A stretch of DNA of 64,000 bases from the NCBI GenBank assembly GCA_021018995.1, contig CM037593.1, positions 8,026,088-8,090,087 of the forward strand. The letters run 5' to 3'. This stretch comes from Chloranthus sessilifolius (Eukaryota > Streptophyta > Magnoliopsida > Chloranthales > Chloranthaceae). Positions 45,935-57,387 of this stretch are shown here, piece after piece; the stretch's first letter is position 1; each line of letters begins with the position of its first letter. A program made the translations under genes and the position numbers. The notes under the pieces are model-generated. The model was not told the DNA's origin and ran no database searches. It was given only the letters and a program-made list of their open reading frames with translations.

Positions 45935-47274
45935 CAAAACATGAGAAAATTCTAAGTGATTAGGAATCCAGTGAAGTTCTATTGTTTAACCCCCTTTAAA
46001 ATACCCTTATGCCCTTCTCGCAGAGAATTTCTAATATTCTAAGTAGAGCGGGTTCAAACTATAGACTAGATAGAGACCAAGGCTGTGTTTGGCATAGCCC
46101 TCTGCTAGCTCCCTGCCAGAGTAGGGTTTACCTGCTTTAGCAGGTTCCTTTTATCTTTGCTAAATCCAGGCTACCTATTTTAGCAGGTCCCCCTTCTCCT
46201 TGCTAACTTGCTGCATAGCCGGATTTACCTGGTCCAACAGTTATCTCCTGCTCTCTGCTCACTCCTTACCAAAGCAGAGTTTATTTGCTCTGGCAGGGAG
46301 GTAGCTGCTAGAGCAGGTAAATGCTGCTTTGCAGGGAGTTAGCAAGGAACGAGAGCCTACTCAAGTAAGTATATCTGGCACTGGCAGGGAGCTGTGAAAG
46401 AGCTATGCCAAACGCAGCCCAACTGCTCTTCATTCTGGTTGTTTTTCTTTTGTTGATTACTTCCCTCTTAGTAAAGGAAGCATTGGTATGTTCGGTACCT
46501 GGCCTGTTCATTAAGGGCAGTGCATGGGTCGATCTCCTTCTTCCAAAAGGGTCAAATCTTGGGAAGTGCACAGCTATTTTTGAGCACGCAATTTAGTGAA
46601 AGTATGCTTTTGACCTTTCACTTACTTGGTGCTAAAAAAATGTGCATTTCCCAAGATTGGTGATGAGGGGTTGATCTGGTGTATGGAACCTACCAACAAA
46701 TTTACTGTGGGTTTTTTATGCTAATATTTTGCAGCCATACGAGTATATGATCCTCAAATTACTGCTGGTTACATTCATGAGATTTGAGTCGTCAGCTACA
46801 TCACGACCTTTTAAGACCATGTGGTGCCACATGGCACATATCTTTTACAATCTACTTCACCCAAGCGGTTGGGTATCATGTACCTTCACGTAGCCCGGAA
46901 AAAAAAAAAGAGCATACCCATCAGCCAATCTGTACCATCTATTCCGAGCGCTTCAGTACAGATCCAACATTAAATATGAACAATGGTTTATATTAAAGTG
47001 CTTAGATCGAATGGTTTGAACCCTCTGATGGGTGCCTCCTTGAGGCTAACTTTATTTATAGTGATGTGATGTTCTGCCACTTGGACGACTTGGATTGGTC
47101 AAAGATGTGCGACATTAAACGTGTACTTTTGAACATTCCCATCTTCACTTCCCTATGAAAGATTTCATTACCACACCTTCATAATTGTTCTATTTTTTGT
47201 TTTCTATGGAATGTTTGCAGGCATTGGTCTGTTCGGTTGCAGCCTTCATCACAGTAGCAGCCATTTTATTCTAA
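45551..47274 (+). CDS. 60S ribosomal protein L18a-like membrane protein (three exons)
   Basis: Exons 45551-45687, 45780-45897 and 47221-47274 join in frame to 102 residues. Donors are GTGAGT and GTAATA; acceptors are TTTCACAG and GTTTGCAG; intron phases are 2 and 0. The motif CFGCGIGW (residues 37-44) precedes a hydrophobic span (about 44-66), then YYRRDPRERAG, then a second span to the C terminus (about 78-102). This is the layout of the plant family named L18a-like, which despite the name is a small two-span membrane protein and not a ribosome component; its exact function is not established. The ATG at 45551 is the first in-frame start that gives a sensible N terminus, but GAATGCAG just after it could be an acceptor, in which case a first exon lies upstream. 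Both introns start with CT microsatellites, and intron 2 holds a MITE. Confidence 0.85.
45694..45738 (+). repeat. CT microsatellite at the 5' end of intron 1
   Basis: The CT run begins about nine bases after the exon end and fills about half of this 92-base intron. Minus-strand Arg-Glu repeats predicted here are artefacts. Confidence 0.95.
45904..45932 (+). repeat. CT microsatellite at the 5' end of intron 2
   Basis: The CT run begins six to seven bases after the second donor site. Confidence 0.95.
46081..46419. mobile_element. Foldback MITE, GGCTGTGTTTGGC ends, in intron 2
   Basis: The left end GGCTGTGTTTGGCATAGC and the right end, read inward, GGCTGCGTTTGGCATAGC form a long inverted repeat. 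The 3-bp flank CAA is present on both sides (46078-46080, 46420-46422). A 3-bp duplication and these ends suggest PIF/Harbinger, although the usual target there is TWA. The interior repeats ctgctttagcagg and gctccctgccag words. A fragment of the family lies at 1905-2130. Confidence 0.75.
46770..47160. repeat. Dispersed repeat in intron 2
   Basis: Phrases such as ggtttgaaccctctgatggg and gccacttggacgacttggat recur in diverged form near 50880, 51470, 52210 and 56940-57130. Termini were not identified. It lies in intron 2 of the L18a-like gene. Confidence 0.45.
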
Positions 47275-47792
47275 TTCGAGTTGCACACCGAGCTTCGTTC
47301 ATTCTGTAAGTCCTCCAGATATATATAATTCACCAATATGTTGATAGGTTTCATCCTGTAATTATAGCGGCCGAAGTGTGAAGAACAATTGAGAGCAGAA
47401 AGGTTAATGCCATCCAAAATTTCTTGGGCCCTTCTACTGCATCTTGTACACTAAAAACTGTATATGATGACCAGGGGTTCTCATTGTACAAATTTGAAAG
47501 CGGTGTGTGCGTTAGCCGTCTGATTATTACAGATTATTTGTTTCGGTTCTCGCAGAGTTGCCGAGGCTATGTATTGTGTAGATCAAAACCATGTCAAGTT
47601 TATCACAAATGTCATCTGGTATAGAAGTTTATGTAGTTCTTCTCTACCAATCTCAAAATTATATATTGCAAATTTTATGCTTGGCATTTGAAAGGGACAG
47701 AGTTGGAAAATATGGGGAAAAATGTTAGAAAGGGATATTTGATTGGCCATTAAATTTTTATTATATTTTTCTAAAAAAGGATATTTTATAAA
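47275..47792 (+). other. Probable 3' UTR and downstream sequence
   Basis: This follows the stop codon of the L18a-like gene. No polyadenylation site was fixed. The short frame at 47424-47624 is not supported as a gene. Confidence 0.4.
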
Positions 47793-48085
47793 GGGTGCCA
47801 TTACTTGCAAACAGAAAGTTGGCCCTTCCATAGAGTCTAAAAGAAAGTTTGTATTTTGGGGACCTTTGTCATGTGAAAAGGCCGTCTAAGCCATCTGATT
47901 TGAAGTATGTGATCTGAAGATCTTAGCTGCAAAAGATTGTCAAGAAACATGATCATTATCATATGATTCAACAATTGACTGATGATTTTTTAGCACTAGA
48001 GATCTTTAAACGGGTCTCAAAGTACAAAGTCTTTCTTTTAAGCTACGTGCAAGGGCTAACTTCTCGTGCGCAAGTAATGGCTCCC
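47793..48085. mobile_element. Mutator-type MITE, GGGAGCCATTACTTGC ends
   Basis: The 9-bp flank TTTTATAAA is perfect (47784-47792 and 48086-48094). The left end GGGTGCCATTACTTGC and the right end, read inward, GGGAGCCATTACTTGC differ at one base. It is 293 bp long with weakly paired arms and no coding capacity. It defines the family also seen at 1589-2354. Confidence 0.92.
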
Positions 48086-48261
48086 TTTTATAAATGCTAC
48101 TACACCAGTGCGAGTCAATGGACGAACTGTCTTAAGGGATACTAAAGTAGGAGCAGCTCAGTTCTGCCGAAATGTTTTGGTTTCGGTGGGGACCGAAACC
48201 AAAACGATAATTTCAATTATTTGGAAACGAATTCCGTTTTGTACCTTTATTCAACAACAAA

Positions 48262-48355
48262 GAGAAGGAAAACAAGCCGGATGGAGGAATGGTCAGACAT
48301 ATGGGGCGCATGAGTTGAAGACTACAGGTTCAATTCCTGTCCTTCTCACCTAGTC
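48262..48355 (+). mobile_element. tRNA-like SINE head
   Basis: gaggaatggtcagac and, 40 bases later, ggttcaattcctgtcc match A- and B-box order and spacing. The flanks do not form an acceptor stem. Sequence just upstream (48160-48240) has ccgaaaccaaaacg words of the hAT-type MITEs. Confidence 0.5.
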
Positions 48356-49464
48356 AAGGTGACACTTACAAGTGACGACTGAATTATTTCCCTTCCTCGC
48401 TCCCGTTGAGAAATAGAACGTGTTTTTTTTTTTTAGTGAATTTTTGAGAAATAGAACTGATTAACTTGAAAAGTAATAACTTTTTTTAACATGAAAAAAA
48501 TGACAAAAATTAACTTTTTTTAACATGAAAAAAGAGATAAAATCATTTTTTTAGCATTAGTATTGTTTTTTTCAAAATTTATATACGATATGTAAATATA
48601 TATGATAAGGGAAATGGGAAAATACATCTCTGTGTAGCCTAAAATGGTTGATCTTGGATGCTAGATCACATGTCACGTGGCATATGATTTTGAGTTACAC
48701 TACACTCTTTGAGGGTTCACAAGCTCCTTTAGGGTTTTAAAGAGAAAATTACCTTTTTCTGTTCATTTCACAAGCCACAAATACGAGTTATTCACCTCAA
48801 AAAAAGTTCATATTGAAAATTTTCACCTTTGATCCTAAAATAAACAGTATGAAAATATTTTTTTCTTTTTTAATATTTTCTTTCACAACATTAATAATTA
48901 ACCTTGTGTATGTGCATGTGGCACACTCATGCTTACTCCCGGGTCTCATATAATAATTGGAAAATAGCGAGTATTGTTATGGAAAGTTTTTATAGCTTTA
49001 TTCAAAGGCAGAGCTAAATTTATCCTATGGGGGTCTAGGGATCCCCATCCTTTAAAAATAATCTTAAACTCCCTTTTAAGGAGATTTTTTAGGGGCAATC
49101 GGTCTTCGCGAGGGATCCCTTAAGACCATCTATACATATTAAGTGACCAGAATTCTGAGTTATTTTTGCCAAAAATAATGGAAAATACTATTTTTTTCTA
49201 TCTTTATCGATTCCCCTAACTTCTCTCTTATCTTTGTTTAGTCACAGGATTTTTAATAAATAAAATGTAATACTAATGATTCAAGTTACTTTATTTACAA
49301 TCATAGTATAAAGAAAAAATTTCAAATTGCAGATAACATTACTCATTATTAAAATTTTCCTGCCGTCTTTTTTTGAACTCACAATACCTCCTTCCTAAGA
49401 ATAAGGGCTAGTGTTACTACCACACTACTTTATGCTATGGTCACTTCTGAGGCAAAGGAAAAAC
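48356..49464. other. AT-rich intergenic sequence
   Basis: A phrase around taactttttttaacatgaaa occurs twice near 48477-48532. Nothing else was recognised. Confidence 0.4.
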
Positions 49465-49760
49465 CAATTGACTCCTTTGAATCTAATGATAGACATTGGT
49501 TTTCCTCCTAAGCTTTCATCTAATAGATCTTAAGATCGTGGGCCCGTTATCAAACGGTAAGATATTGAGTATACCTGACACACATCCTAAAAAGTGAATA
49601 CAAACCATGTTTTGTTTGATGGTTCATCGCACGAGGAATAAACATCTAACCGTTTGATGGTAGACTCGTGATCTCAAGATCTATAGTAGGGAAGATTAGG
49701 GCGAAAAACAATCATTAGATTCAAAATAATCAACAAAATTTTCCTTTGTTGAAGTGAGGT
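49465..49760. mobile_element. FB-A foldback MITE
   Basis: Left arm attgactcctttgaatctaa, inner arms tatcaaacggtaagatattg and acatctaaccgtttgatggt, right arm gattagggcgaaaaacaatc. Diverged copy, duplication not found. Confidence 0.65.
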
Positions 49761-50129
49761 GGTTGTAAAATAAAGTGTAGGGCAAGCTCTGAGCATAGGC
49801 GAGCAAATAGCAGCCCTAATTGGACCCAAATGGGGCCCTCAATTCTTCAAAGGCATATTGCCGAAGAATTTTTTTAATAAGCCCTATTTTAATTTTTATT
49901 TATTTATTTGACCTATAAAAGTAAGCATGACAAAACTAATAATGTTTGACGACTATCATGGACCCCTCTCAGAAAAATCGTGGCTTTGCCACTGATTTTA
50001 TTCCAATGAGTCTATTGGAAAAAACTGGCAGGGATGGTTTTATATGGACCGATTTTATATCTTATAATAAGGAAGTTGGGCACTAGAGAGGAAAAAAACA
50101 AGCTTCTTTTAGAGGGAAAATTTTCATAT

Positions 50130-50345
50130 TAGACAATGGTCAGAGGTTGATACCACAAAGCATACATCCTTGATCATAGTGCACCTATTGCACCTTGATC
50201 ATGGTCAATTTGGGGATGTGTGCTACATGTAATCAATATCTAATCGTCTGATATGTCGGCCATGATCTTAAGATCTAATGTATAAAAGATTGAGATGAAA
50301 AACAATCTCTATCATCTGATTCAAGGAAGTCAATAGTGTGAGCGG
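50130..50345. mobile_element. Partial FB-A element
   Basis: gatctaatgtataaaagatt and atctctatcatctgattcaa are FB-A right-arm words; a left arm is missing or very diverged. Confidence 0.45.
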
Positions 50346-52697
50346 TATAACCATGGGTTGTACCATAAGAATCTTTGGTTGTAAAAATCGCTACCCAAAT
50401 AAAAACAGTGAGTTATTGTAGTTTGGATTCCAATGCCAGCTTTTAACCCCAAAGTGAACAAATTAGGGTTGGAGAATAAATTATATTGGGAAAATTTATG
50501 CAAAAGAGGAATGGTTAGGTCCAATTAGGTTGAATCAGATTTCGAGTTCAACCACATATACAACCCTTAGATATGAGAGAGATATGAGAGAGACTTGACT
50601 TTCATAATTTTTATTTTGTATAGGATGACGTGTAGTCAAGACTCTCCCATCTTCAAGTACGGCAGATGTGGTTGAACTCAAAATCTGGTTCAACCTGGTT
50701 GGGTCTAACCATTGCTCTCTCCAAAATTTGGCAAATTTGAAAAAAGAGAGAAATTTTGGAGAAAGTAATATAATAATTATAAATGATTAGTAGATTTGAA
50801 ACATCTCTGTGCACTCTGATATGAACGGTTGTACTTATTGTTTAAATGCATGACATTAAATTGCACTAATTGGATGGTTTTGATCCACTGATGGGAATGC
50901 CAATGATGAGCTGCCAAATGGACTGCTTAGATTTGATCAAGTACACACGCCACATGGCATACAAATGAGCAATCATGGTCCTATCCATTTAAACACTATC
51001 ACCAAAGTTCATCTCGCAAATCTATACATTGACCAATATCCATCACTATGATGATGATGATGTTTCTACGATGCAATCTTCAACCCATCAGATCTTTATG
51101 TTGGATCCTTCAAATCATAACGCACGTTTGATAAAATAAAGTGTGCCAGTTACCATATATGAGTTCTTTAGGATTAATGGGTGTCACCTACATCAATAGA
51201 TAAAAGACGGTGACTACCATGACCATGATCGGCAAACATGTTGACTGATCAAAGTTGTCCAACTCATAACCCACCACTGACATGTGTCTCAACACAAAGC
51301 AAATCTATCATAAGATTCAAACATCCAATTCGGCTAAAAATTTCACTGATGAGAGATTTTATCTGTCCAATCGACGCATTCTATACATAATTTTTAACAT
51401 TGATGTTAAATTATGCACATCAGATGGTTCAATAACTTTTTTGGCAGAGGCGTCGTAACAACGATGAGCTACTAGGTAGCCTGCTTGGATTGATCAAAGA
51501 TGTGCACCATATGCCATATAAGTAGGTGGTCATGGTCTCTTGGCGTTATCCATCTAACCGCGATCAGCTAAGTTGGTCTCATTTAAAATTTATCATAAAA
51601 ATAAGCCTTGATGAGTTAGGCAGTTTGATCACACTGTCCTCCAAAAACATTTCTAGGAAAGGATGAAACAAATAGCAAAGCTCAGAATAGTACATTAAAA
51701 AACAGTTCTCTATAAATATATAAATGCATAACAAAGGAAAAAATAGAACCAACAGCAAGACAGCAAAACTGCTAGAAGCAAATCAGTCTCTTTAGAACAA
51801 AATTTCACGAGGGGGTACTCCAGACTCCCTGCAAGTATTCTGAAAGAAAGAAAAATAGAGACCTTCAGACACTTGAAATTATAGTTCAGGGCAAAAGATG
51901 ATAGTTCAGGGGGCAAAAGATGCACAAAAGGACTTAATGATGCAATGCAAGCCAAACTGAAATGATCAAGAGCAAAAAGGAAAAGGTTTAATGAGAGCTT
52001 AGTTTTGGCTAAAAGATTAAGCCCTCACTGTCCCCAGTTTTTGAGCCAGGTGGTGGACTTTTTGCCATTCTAAATTGTTCAAATGGCTAACCATCATATG
52101 AAGATCACTCAGACCAAAAAAAACATGCTCACCAGAACTATTTGATCATGAGTTCTAGTATGGACCAGCATAGGGTTCATATTAAAGTATTTGGAATCAA
52201 TGGTACAGATCCTCCAATGGGTAGACTACACAAAGGGTATAAGAAGTCCTGCCAATTGGACGATTTGGATTGATAAAACTGTACAACATTGCACCATCTG
52301 GCTTAATAGTGAGAAAGTGAGGGCTTTATCTTACACCTAAAGTGAGGAGAATTGATCCCAAATGAAAAATATGAAGATGGTCAAACGGGACTCTCTTCTT
52401 CTTCTTCTTTTTGACGAGTAAGTTGGCTCGAACCTACGACCTTGAGGTTGCAATATTGTCAACCTTCCATTGTTTTAATGGATTATGATTACAAACTGTA
52501 AATAGCAGGATGAGTTTTATATGGTGCACAACCAGTCCACAAGCACACTTCATCAGACACAAGCGGACTTCAAGGATCTAGATCTGTGCACATCTCGAGG
52601 TCCGCACAGTGTGCATGCCACTGCCTAATCAAAACCGATTAAATAAAGAGACTACTCACGATAGATAGCAAACAAGTTCTCCAGGTATACATGATCA
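50346..52697. other. Intergenic, dispersed repeats only
   Basis: Relatives of the repeat at 46770 occur at about 50820-51000, 51370-51600 and 52180-52330. Part of the foldback repeat at 55640 is present near 51050-51150. Two diverged copies of a segment around gcacatctcgaggtccgcac lie near 52560-52620 and, inside the next gene's intron, 52840-52920. No exon was recognised before the stop codon of the zinc-finger gene. Confidence 0.45.
52405..52480 (-). mobile_element. tRNA-like SINE head, minus strand
   Basis: On the minus strand, caacctcaaggtcgtaggtt leads into GGTTCGAGCC, a B box, like the SINE at 43672-43780. The A box is not clear. Confidence 0.45.
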
Positions 52698-53198
52698 CTA
52701 TCCAGTTTTGGCAGCTAAACTGATGTGTTTGTTCTCAAGTACAAATCGTGAACTTGAATTGATCTGCAAAACAAAAGAAAGTTTGCATAAGAATGAATAC
52801 CTTGCAACTACGAGCTAGTACAGAGCAGCCAACCCCAGCATGCTACCCGTGCACTACGTGGACCTTGGGATTGACGAGGACATAAAGAGCACAAAGATCC
52901 GAGCACATCTCAGAATCCACACAGTGCACAAGTCACATGCCATCCGCCGGCAACCAGCTCGGTCACTCTCAGAGAAAATCTCGGTCTAGACTTACCTTGT
53001 GCATAAGCATGTCTCGAAGTTGAACCTCATCTTCAGTTATGCCGGACTCCCGGAGAGCCTTTAAAGCAAGCTTTTGCAGCTTTTTCACCTTCAGAACTCT
53101 ATCTGGATCCTACTTTACAAAAACTGAAGATAATAAATCCATGCTTACATGGGTAATAGCTCATGTACAATTACCAACACTAGCCACATAAAAACCAC

Positions 53199-53271
<73 letters not shown>

Positions 53272-55148
53272 GAAGATGCATTCGAACTTGTAGAACCGGT
53301 TAAGACTAAGACCATAGTCACAAAGTCAGGATATGGCAATAATTCAGGTTCAGTCAATTCATAAAAATTTGGACAAATTCAGCTAAGTTTAGTAAAATTC
53401 TGTAAAATTCAGAAATATAAAAAACAATATAAATATAAAAAAAAGAGGCTCGGAGCTATGGGTTCAAACCCACCTTGAGGCACTGGGTTAGAGTCAGTTG
53501 GAGGCCATGTGGCATCCATCCGAGGGATCAGGTTCTACGGCTACTTGCCCAAGGACGATCAAAGGCCACCCAAAAAAAATGGGCATTATCCGATGCATAA
53601 ACTGTCCAAATTGTGGTCAAAGGGAGGGGGGGGGGGGATTCAATGCATCAGACCATAGTTTTGAACACGAAAAAAAGCCTTCTTTTGAATTCTTTTATAG
53701 ATCACATGGCACATGGCACATGATCCCAAAATGAGTGTTGTTTTGGAATCACGTGCCATGTGGCATGTGATCTGAGGTTCTAACCCACCACTCTCAATAT
53801 GGGTTCAAACTCATTGTCCCATTTACCATATATGAATACATTATAATATATTTCAAATTTGAAAGTGTTCTTAAAAGCAAAATAAGCTATAAGGTGTTTG
53901 ATGCAAGGCACACATCTATAACAACATAATCCATATAACCATATAAATGTATTATGCATGAAATTTGTTAAAATTAGGGAAAATTCGGCAAACTTTAATT
54001 CGGAGATTTTTAGCTTTTTTTTCCAAAAAAATGGATGCTTATGTGACTATAGTTAAGACATGAAAGAATTTCTGGTAGGGTCACATCCAAGTTTCAGGAC
54101 AGGGACAAGGGAGTCCACTCAGTTCTGGTCTTGATCAGATACGAGTCATAAACATTATAGTGACTCAGCCTGGGCTCACCTGACTCCAACATATCCCATC
54201 ATATAGCCCAAGTCAACCAATACATGCACCAATACATTAATCTTGACATTTTCAAGTAGCACAACTCAGTGGCAGCCAAGTCAAAGCGGTTTTCAGTGGT
54301 GGCCAAGTCATACGCTAAAACCAAGTCCCGAAAACCTTTATTCAAATCAAAGTGACAAAATGCGGGTACTTTAATACGGTGAGCGAGAAAATCGGAAATG
54401 AAAATGGAAAAATTGGTACAAAAATGAGATAATATAAAAAAAAAAAATTTAATGTTTTAAACAATTGTTTTAAAAAAGAGGGTAAAATACGGGGAAAAAA
54501 TGTTTAATACGCAGAAAACATGTTTAATACGCGTATTATACAAAAACAATCATTTTATTCAAAAATATGGGTATTATACGTGTTTAGTATGTAGCCGTAC
54601 TTTGTCACAATTATTCAAAGAGAATGAAATTGTACCCTTTCACCAAAACCAGAAGCAATTTAAGCTCGAATACGCGTACCAATTTCAAGATCGATGTAAT
54701 CAGCTTCTTCCACTTCATTTTCTTAAGCGGGGCTTCCTTTGCATGACCAATGTCATCCCTTTGATCTTCATTCTTCATGAATGAATCAATATGTTTGCTT
54801 TTCTTTGGCAAACTTTGTGGTTCTACTTCTGTTTCTGCTCTTTCGGCTTGGACAGCTTCACCATTTACATATGCACTGGGTTTTCTCCTTTTCTTCATCT
54901 GACTTCCTTCTTCCGAGTGTGAACTCAAGATGACACTGGCTTTTGGTTCATCTACATTCTTAGCTCCATTAGCTTCTACTGATTCAACCTTTGGATGGCC
55001 ATTAATGGAGTCCCCATTTGGTGTGGATTCTTCTGTCTTAATTGGTTGTTGCTTAGCAGCATGGAAAGCTCGGGCTTTTGCTCTATGTTTCTTCCCTTCT
55101 GCATGGAGCAGCAAGGTCTGCTTACTCGTAGCCTGGGTATTGCAAAGG
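52698..55148 (-). CDS. LYAR / UBP1-associated protein 1C-like zinc-finger protein, 3' exons
   Basis: Three minus-strand coding exons, 55148-54680, 53109-52996 and 52763-52698, join in frame to about 215 residues ending in a stop. Donors read GTACGC and GTAAGT; acceptors are CTACCAG, AAAGTAG and TTTTGCAG; the last two introns are phase 0. Exon A gives LCNTQATSKQTLLLH then AEGKKHRAKARAFHAA, the second half of a U1C/matrin-type C2H2 finger whose first Cys must lie in an upstream exon. A charged, Lys-rich linker with KKRRKPS and PKKSKH follows, then LKKMKWKKLITSILK. The second exon begins DPDRVLKVKKLQKL and includes ESGITEDE; the last is INSSSRF...AAKTG. This order matches the C-terminal half of plant UBA1C-like proteins, which also have an N-terminal LYAR-type finger and are expected to act on RNA in the nucleus. 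No N-terminal exons were found between 55.2 and 64 kb, so the gene is partial here: they are farther away or lost. Confidence 0.85.
53202..53268. repeat. AT microsatellite in an intron of the zinc-finger gene
   Basis: It lies about 90 bases upstream (in gene sense) of the acceptor of the 52996-53109 exon. The Ile-Tyr frames on both strands are artefacts. Confidence 0.95.
53270..54679. other. Intron sequence with minor repeats
   Basis: A run of 12 G is at 53626-53637. ggttcaaacccacc at 53461 and gggttcaaactcattg near 53800 resemble SINE B boxes. A possible MITE at about 54358-54609 has similar ends (TGACAAAATGCGGGTAC; inward from the right TGACAAAGTACGGCTAC) but no clear duplication. Confidence 0.4.
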
Positions 55149-55321
55149 CTGGTAGAATACAGCTCCAAGAGAAAATGACTTAGCTCCAATTGTCAAAGCA
55201 ATAAATAAGATTAAAAATTTATGCACTCCGCCTTCATATGGCAGTAAATAGTAAGAGCTGGTATAAACTGACCTGTTCCCAATCTAGATTGGAATGGGTT
55301 TGCTGATTGGATATGTGTTAG

Positions 55322-55633
55322 TAGGGACACAAATTCGATTATGCGAACAGAACCGAAACGAATCGGTTCGGTTCTCTAGTTTTTTATTTTTTGAAACCAA
55401 AACCAAAACCCAAAAATTTTGGTTTTTTCGTTTCAGTTCAGTTTCGAGTTTTTATTAGTTCTCATATTTTTAAAGCTATTTTTCAGATTTTTTCAGTTTT
55501 CTAATCCTACTAATCGATTTTCGCCACCCAAAACTGAAACTGAGCCAAACCAGTTGGTTCAGTTCGAATTGGTGGTCGCCTGGTCGGCCTGGTTCAGTTC
55601 GCTCGGTTTTCGGGTCAAAACTTGTACACCCTA
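55322..55633. mobile_element. hAT-type MITE, TAGGG-end family
   Basis: The left end TAGGGACACAAATTCG and the right end, read inward, TAGGGTGTACAAGTTTTG match the family at 472 and 945. The interior has cgaatcggttcggtt words. The flanks TGTGTTAG and ACATGTAG match poorly. Confidence 0.65.
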
Positions 55634-55639
55634 ACATGT

Positions 55640-55945
55640 AGGATTATCCTTCATCAAATGTGCCACTTGATGCGAAGGATCCGATGTAAAGATATGATGG
55701 GTCGCAGATTGCATTCAAAAAACATCCCCATCGTATGATTCAAAGCAGTGAAATGACTTTATAATGAGTGGCTACAATAGTTTTGGGAATTTACATGGTA
55801 ACCATTCATTTTAGAGGCATTCGAACACTTTGAATCACAAGATGACATGGTTCTCACTGCAATCTATGACCCATCAGATCTTTACATCGTGTCCTTTGCA
55901 CCAAGTGGCATACTTGATGAAAAATAGTGCCACGTGAACCCAACT
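55640..55945. repeat. Foldback repeat
   Basis: tcatcaaatgtgccacttgat on the left pairs with accaagtggcatacttgatg on the right, and gatgtaaagatatgatgggt pairs with acccatcagatctttacatc. Arms are about 90 bp. A single-arm relative occurs near 51070-51150. Confidence 0.65.
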
Positions 55946-56245
55946 AGTGAGCCCTTCCAGTCTTGATTGGGAATAGGTCGCGTACACTATACCAGCTCAA
56001 ATAGCAAACAGTATAATTTACGACTAGTGGTTGACCATTTTCGAATTTGAAAAAGATGACTTGATGTTTCTATTTCTCCTCTGTTATGCATTCAAATAGT
56101 GATAAAACTTGAGACACTTCCGATGTCAATACTAAAGACAGCAGGGTATTTGGCTAAAGTCAAATATATGGTTAGTAGTCAAATCCCTCTGTTTTAGTTT
56201 TTCCTAAATATCTGGAGATGGTTATTCATCATACACTGTTCAAAG

Positions 56246-56628
56246 CATAGTTCTAAAACTCAGTGAGTCATCGAGTAACACGGCCGAGTTACTCGACTCG
56301 CGGGGATTTCGAGTTTAGTTTGAGTCAAGTTAAGATTTCGCTAGGATGACACGACCATAGGTCATAAACTACCCTTACATATAATATATTTTCATGAGAA
56401 AAGGTTGTAGAAACCCTATCTTTTAAAAAAGTATTAAACCACCCATTTTACCAACATATCTTTCTATCCTTTTCCTTGTAAAATATTCTTTTTCATTTTC
56501 ATAAAATATAAAGTTTTAAAAATATATACTAAATTACTGAGTCCGAGTGAGTCGAATTTATCCGAGTCTTCGAGTTAACTCGACCCAGCTGACTTTCAAG
56601 TGGAGTCGAGTTTCCTGGTCAAACCATT
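56246..56628. mobile_element. hAT-like MITE with cgagttactcgactcg interior
   Basis: The 8-bp word GTTCAAAG occurs at 56238-56245 and 56629-56636. The left end is CATAGTTCTAAAACTC and the right end reads inward AATGGTTTGACC. The G at the right edge can belong to element or duplication. Inner words gagtaactcg and cgagttactcg lie near both ends. Confidence 0.65.
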
Positions 56629-56636
56629 GTTCAAAG

Positions 56637-57387
56637 ATCCCGTACAGAAAGGAAAAGAACATGGCAGACAAATTCACAAAGTATGGTGTCCTTCGAATTT
56701 TTAGGGCCCCACATCATACCTAATTTGGAGAAAGCTGGTGATGTCACCTGCATTAGATTCTACTATCTAAATAAAATGCCCATCTTAAAAACAATAAAAT
56801 AAGATATATCATTCATATACTTTACGAATAATGGCTCCTCGCAAGCTCTTGTAAGATACCAGCCACGTGGCACAAATGTTAGAGCAATCCAAGTCATCAA
56901 AGTGGCAGCTAATATTTTGATGCGAAGTGAGCCCAATGGCCACACTCACTGAAACTTTTGAACCATTTGATCGATGCACTTTAATGTGGACAGTTTTTCA
57001 TATCTTTTTAGCAGTCCCTATTAAAGTGCTATAATCTTGCGGTTCAAAACCTCGATTAGGTAGCCTTCGGACTCTGCATAGTACAGATGACGTTCAACCA
57101 CGTGGAATACAGATTGACCTTAGACAAATGTCACATGACGCCACATGGCTTAACAGTGGTTTTGTAAGGAGAATATTACATTAATCCATTTTGTAATTGA
57201 TTTGGTGGTTTCTCTTATTATAGTATGCCATTTCTTAACAGCTGTTACTTCCTAATGCGTTGTCAATTTGAGAAAATGGATACTCCATACTTGCCAAAAT
57301 TGAGTTGATAGGTAGAGATTATACAATTCACAATAATAAATAAAATTTATCAAATTAAGGTTGTATTTCCATTAACAAGAACCAAAG
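56637..57387. repeat. Dispersed repeats upstream of the LINE cluster
   Basis: Relatives of the 46770 repeat occur at about 56820-57150, some in opposite orientation. No exon recognised. Confidence 0.4.

Noticed and set aside
54611-55189. A single-exon protein starting MELSHFLLELY
   Set aside because: Residues before LCNTQ do not match the family, and CTACCAG gives a better splice acceptor; residues after ITSILKL are replaced by the next exon DPDRVLK. The frame is an exon with intron sequence on both sides.
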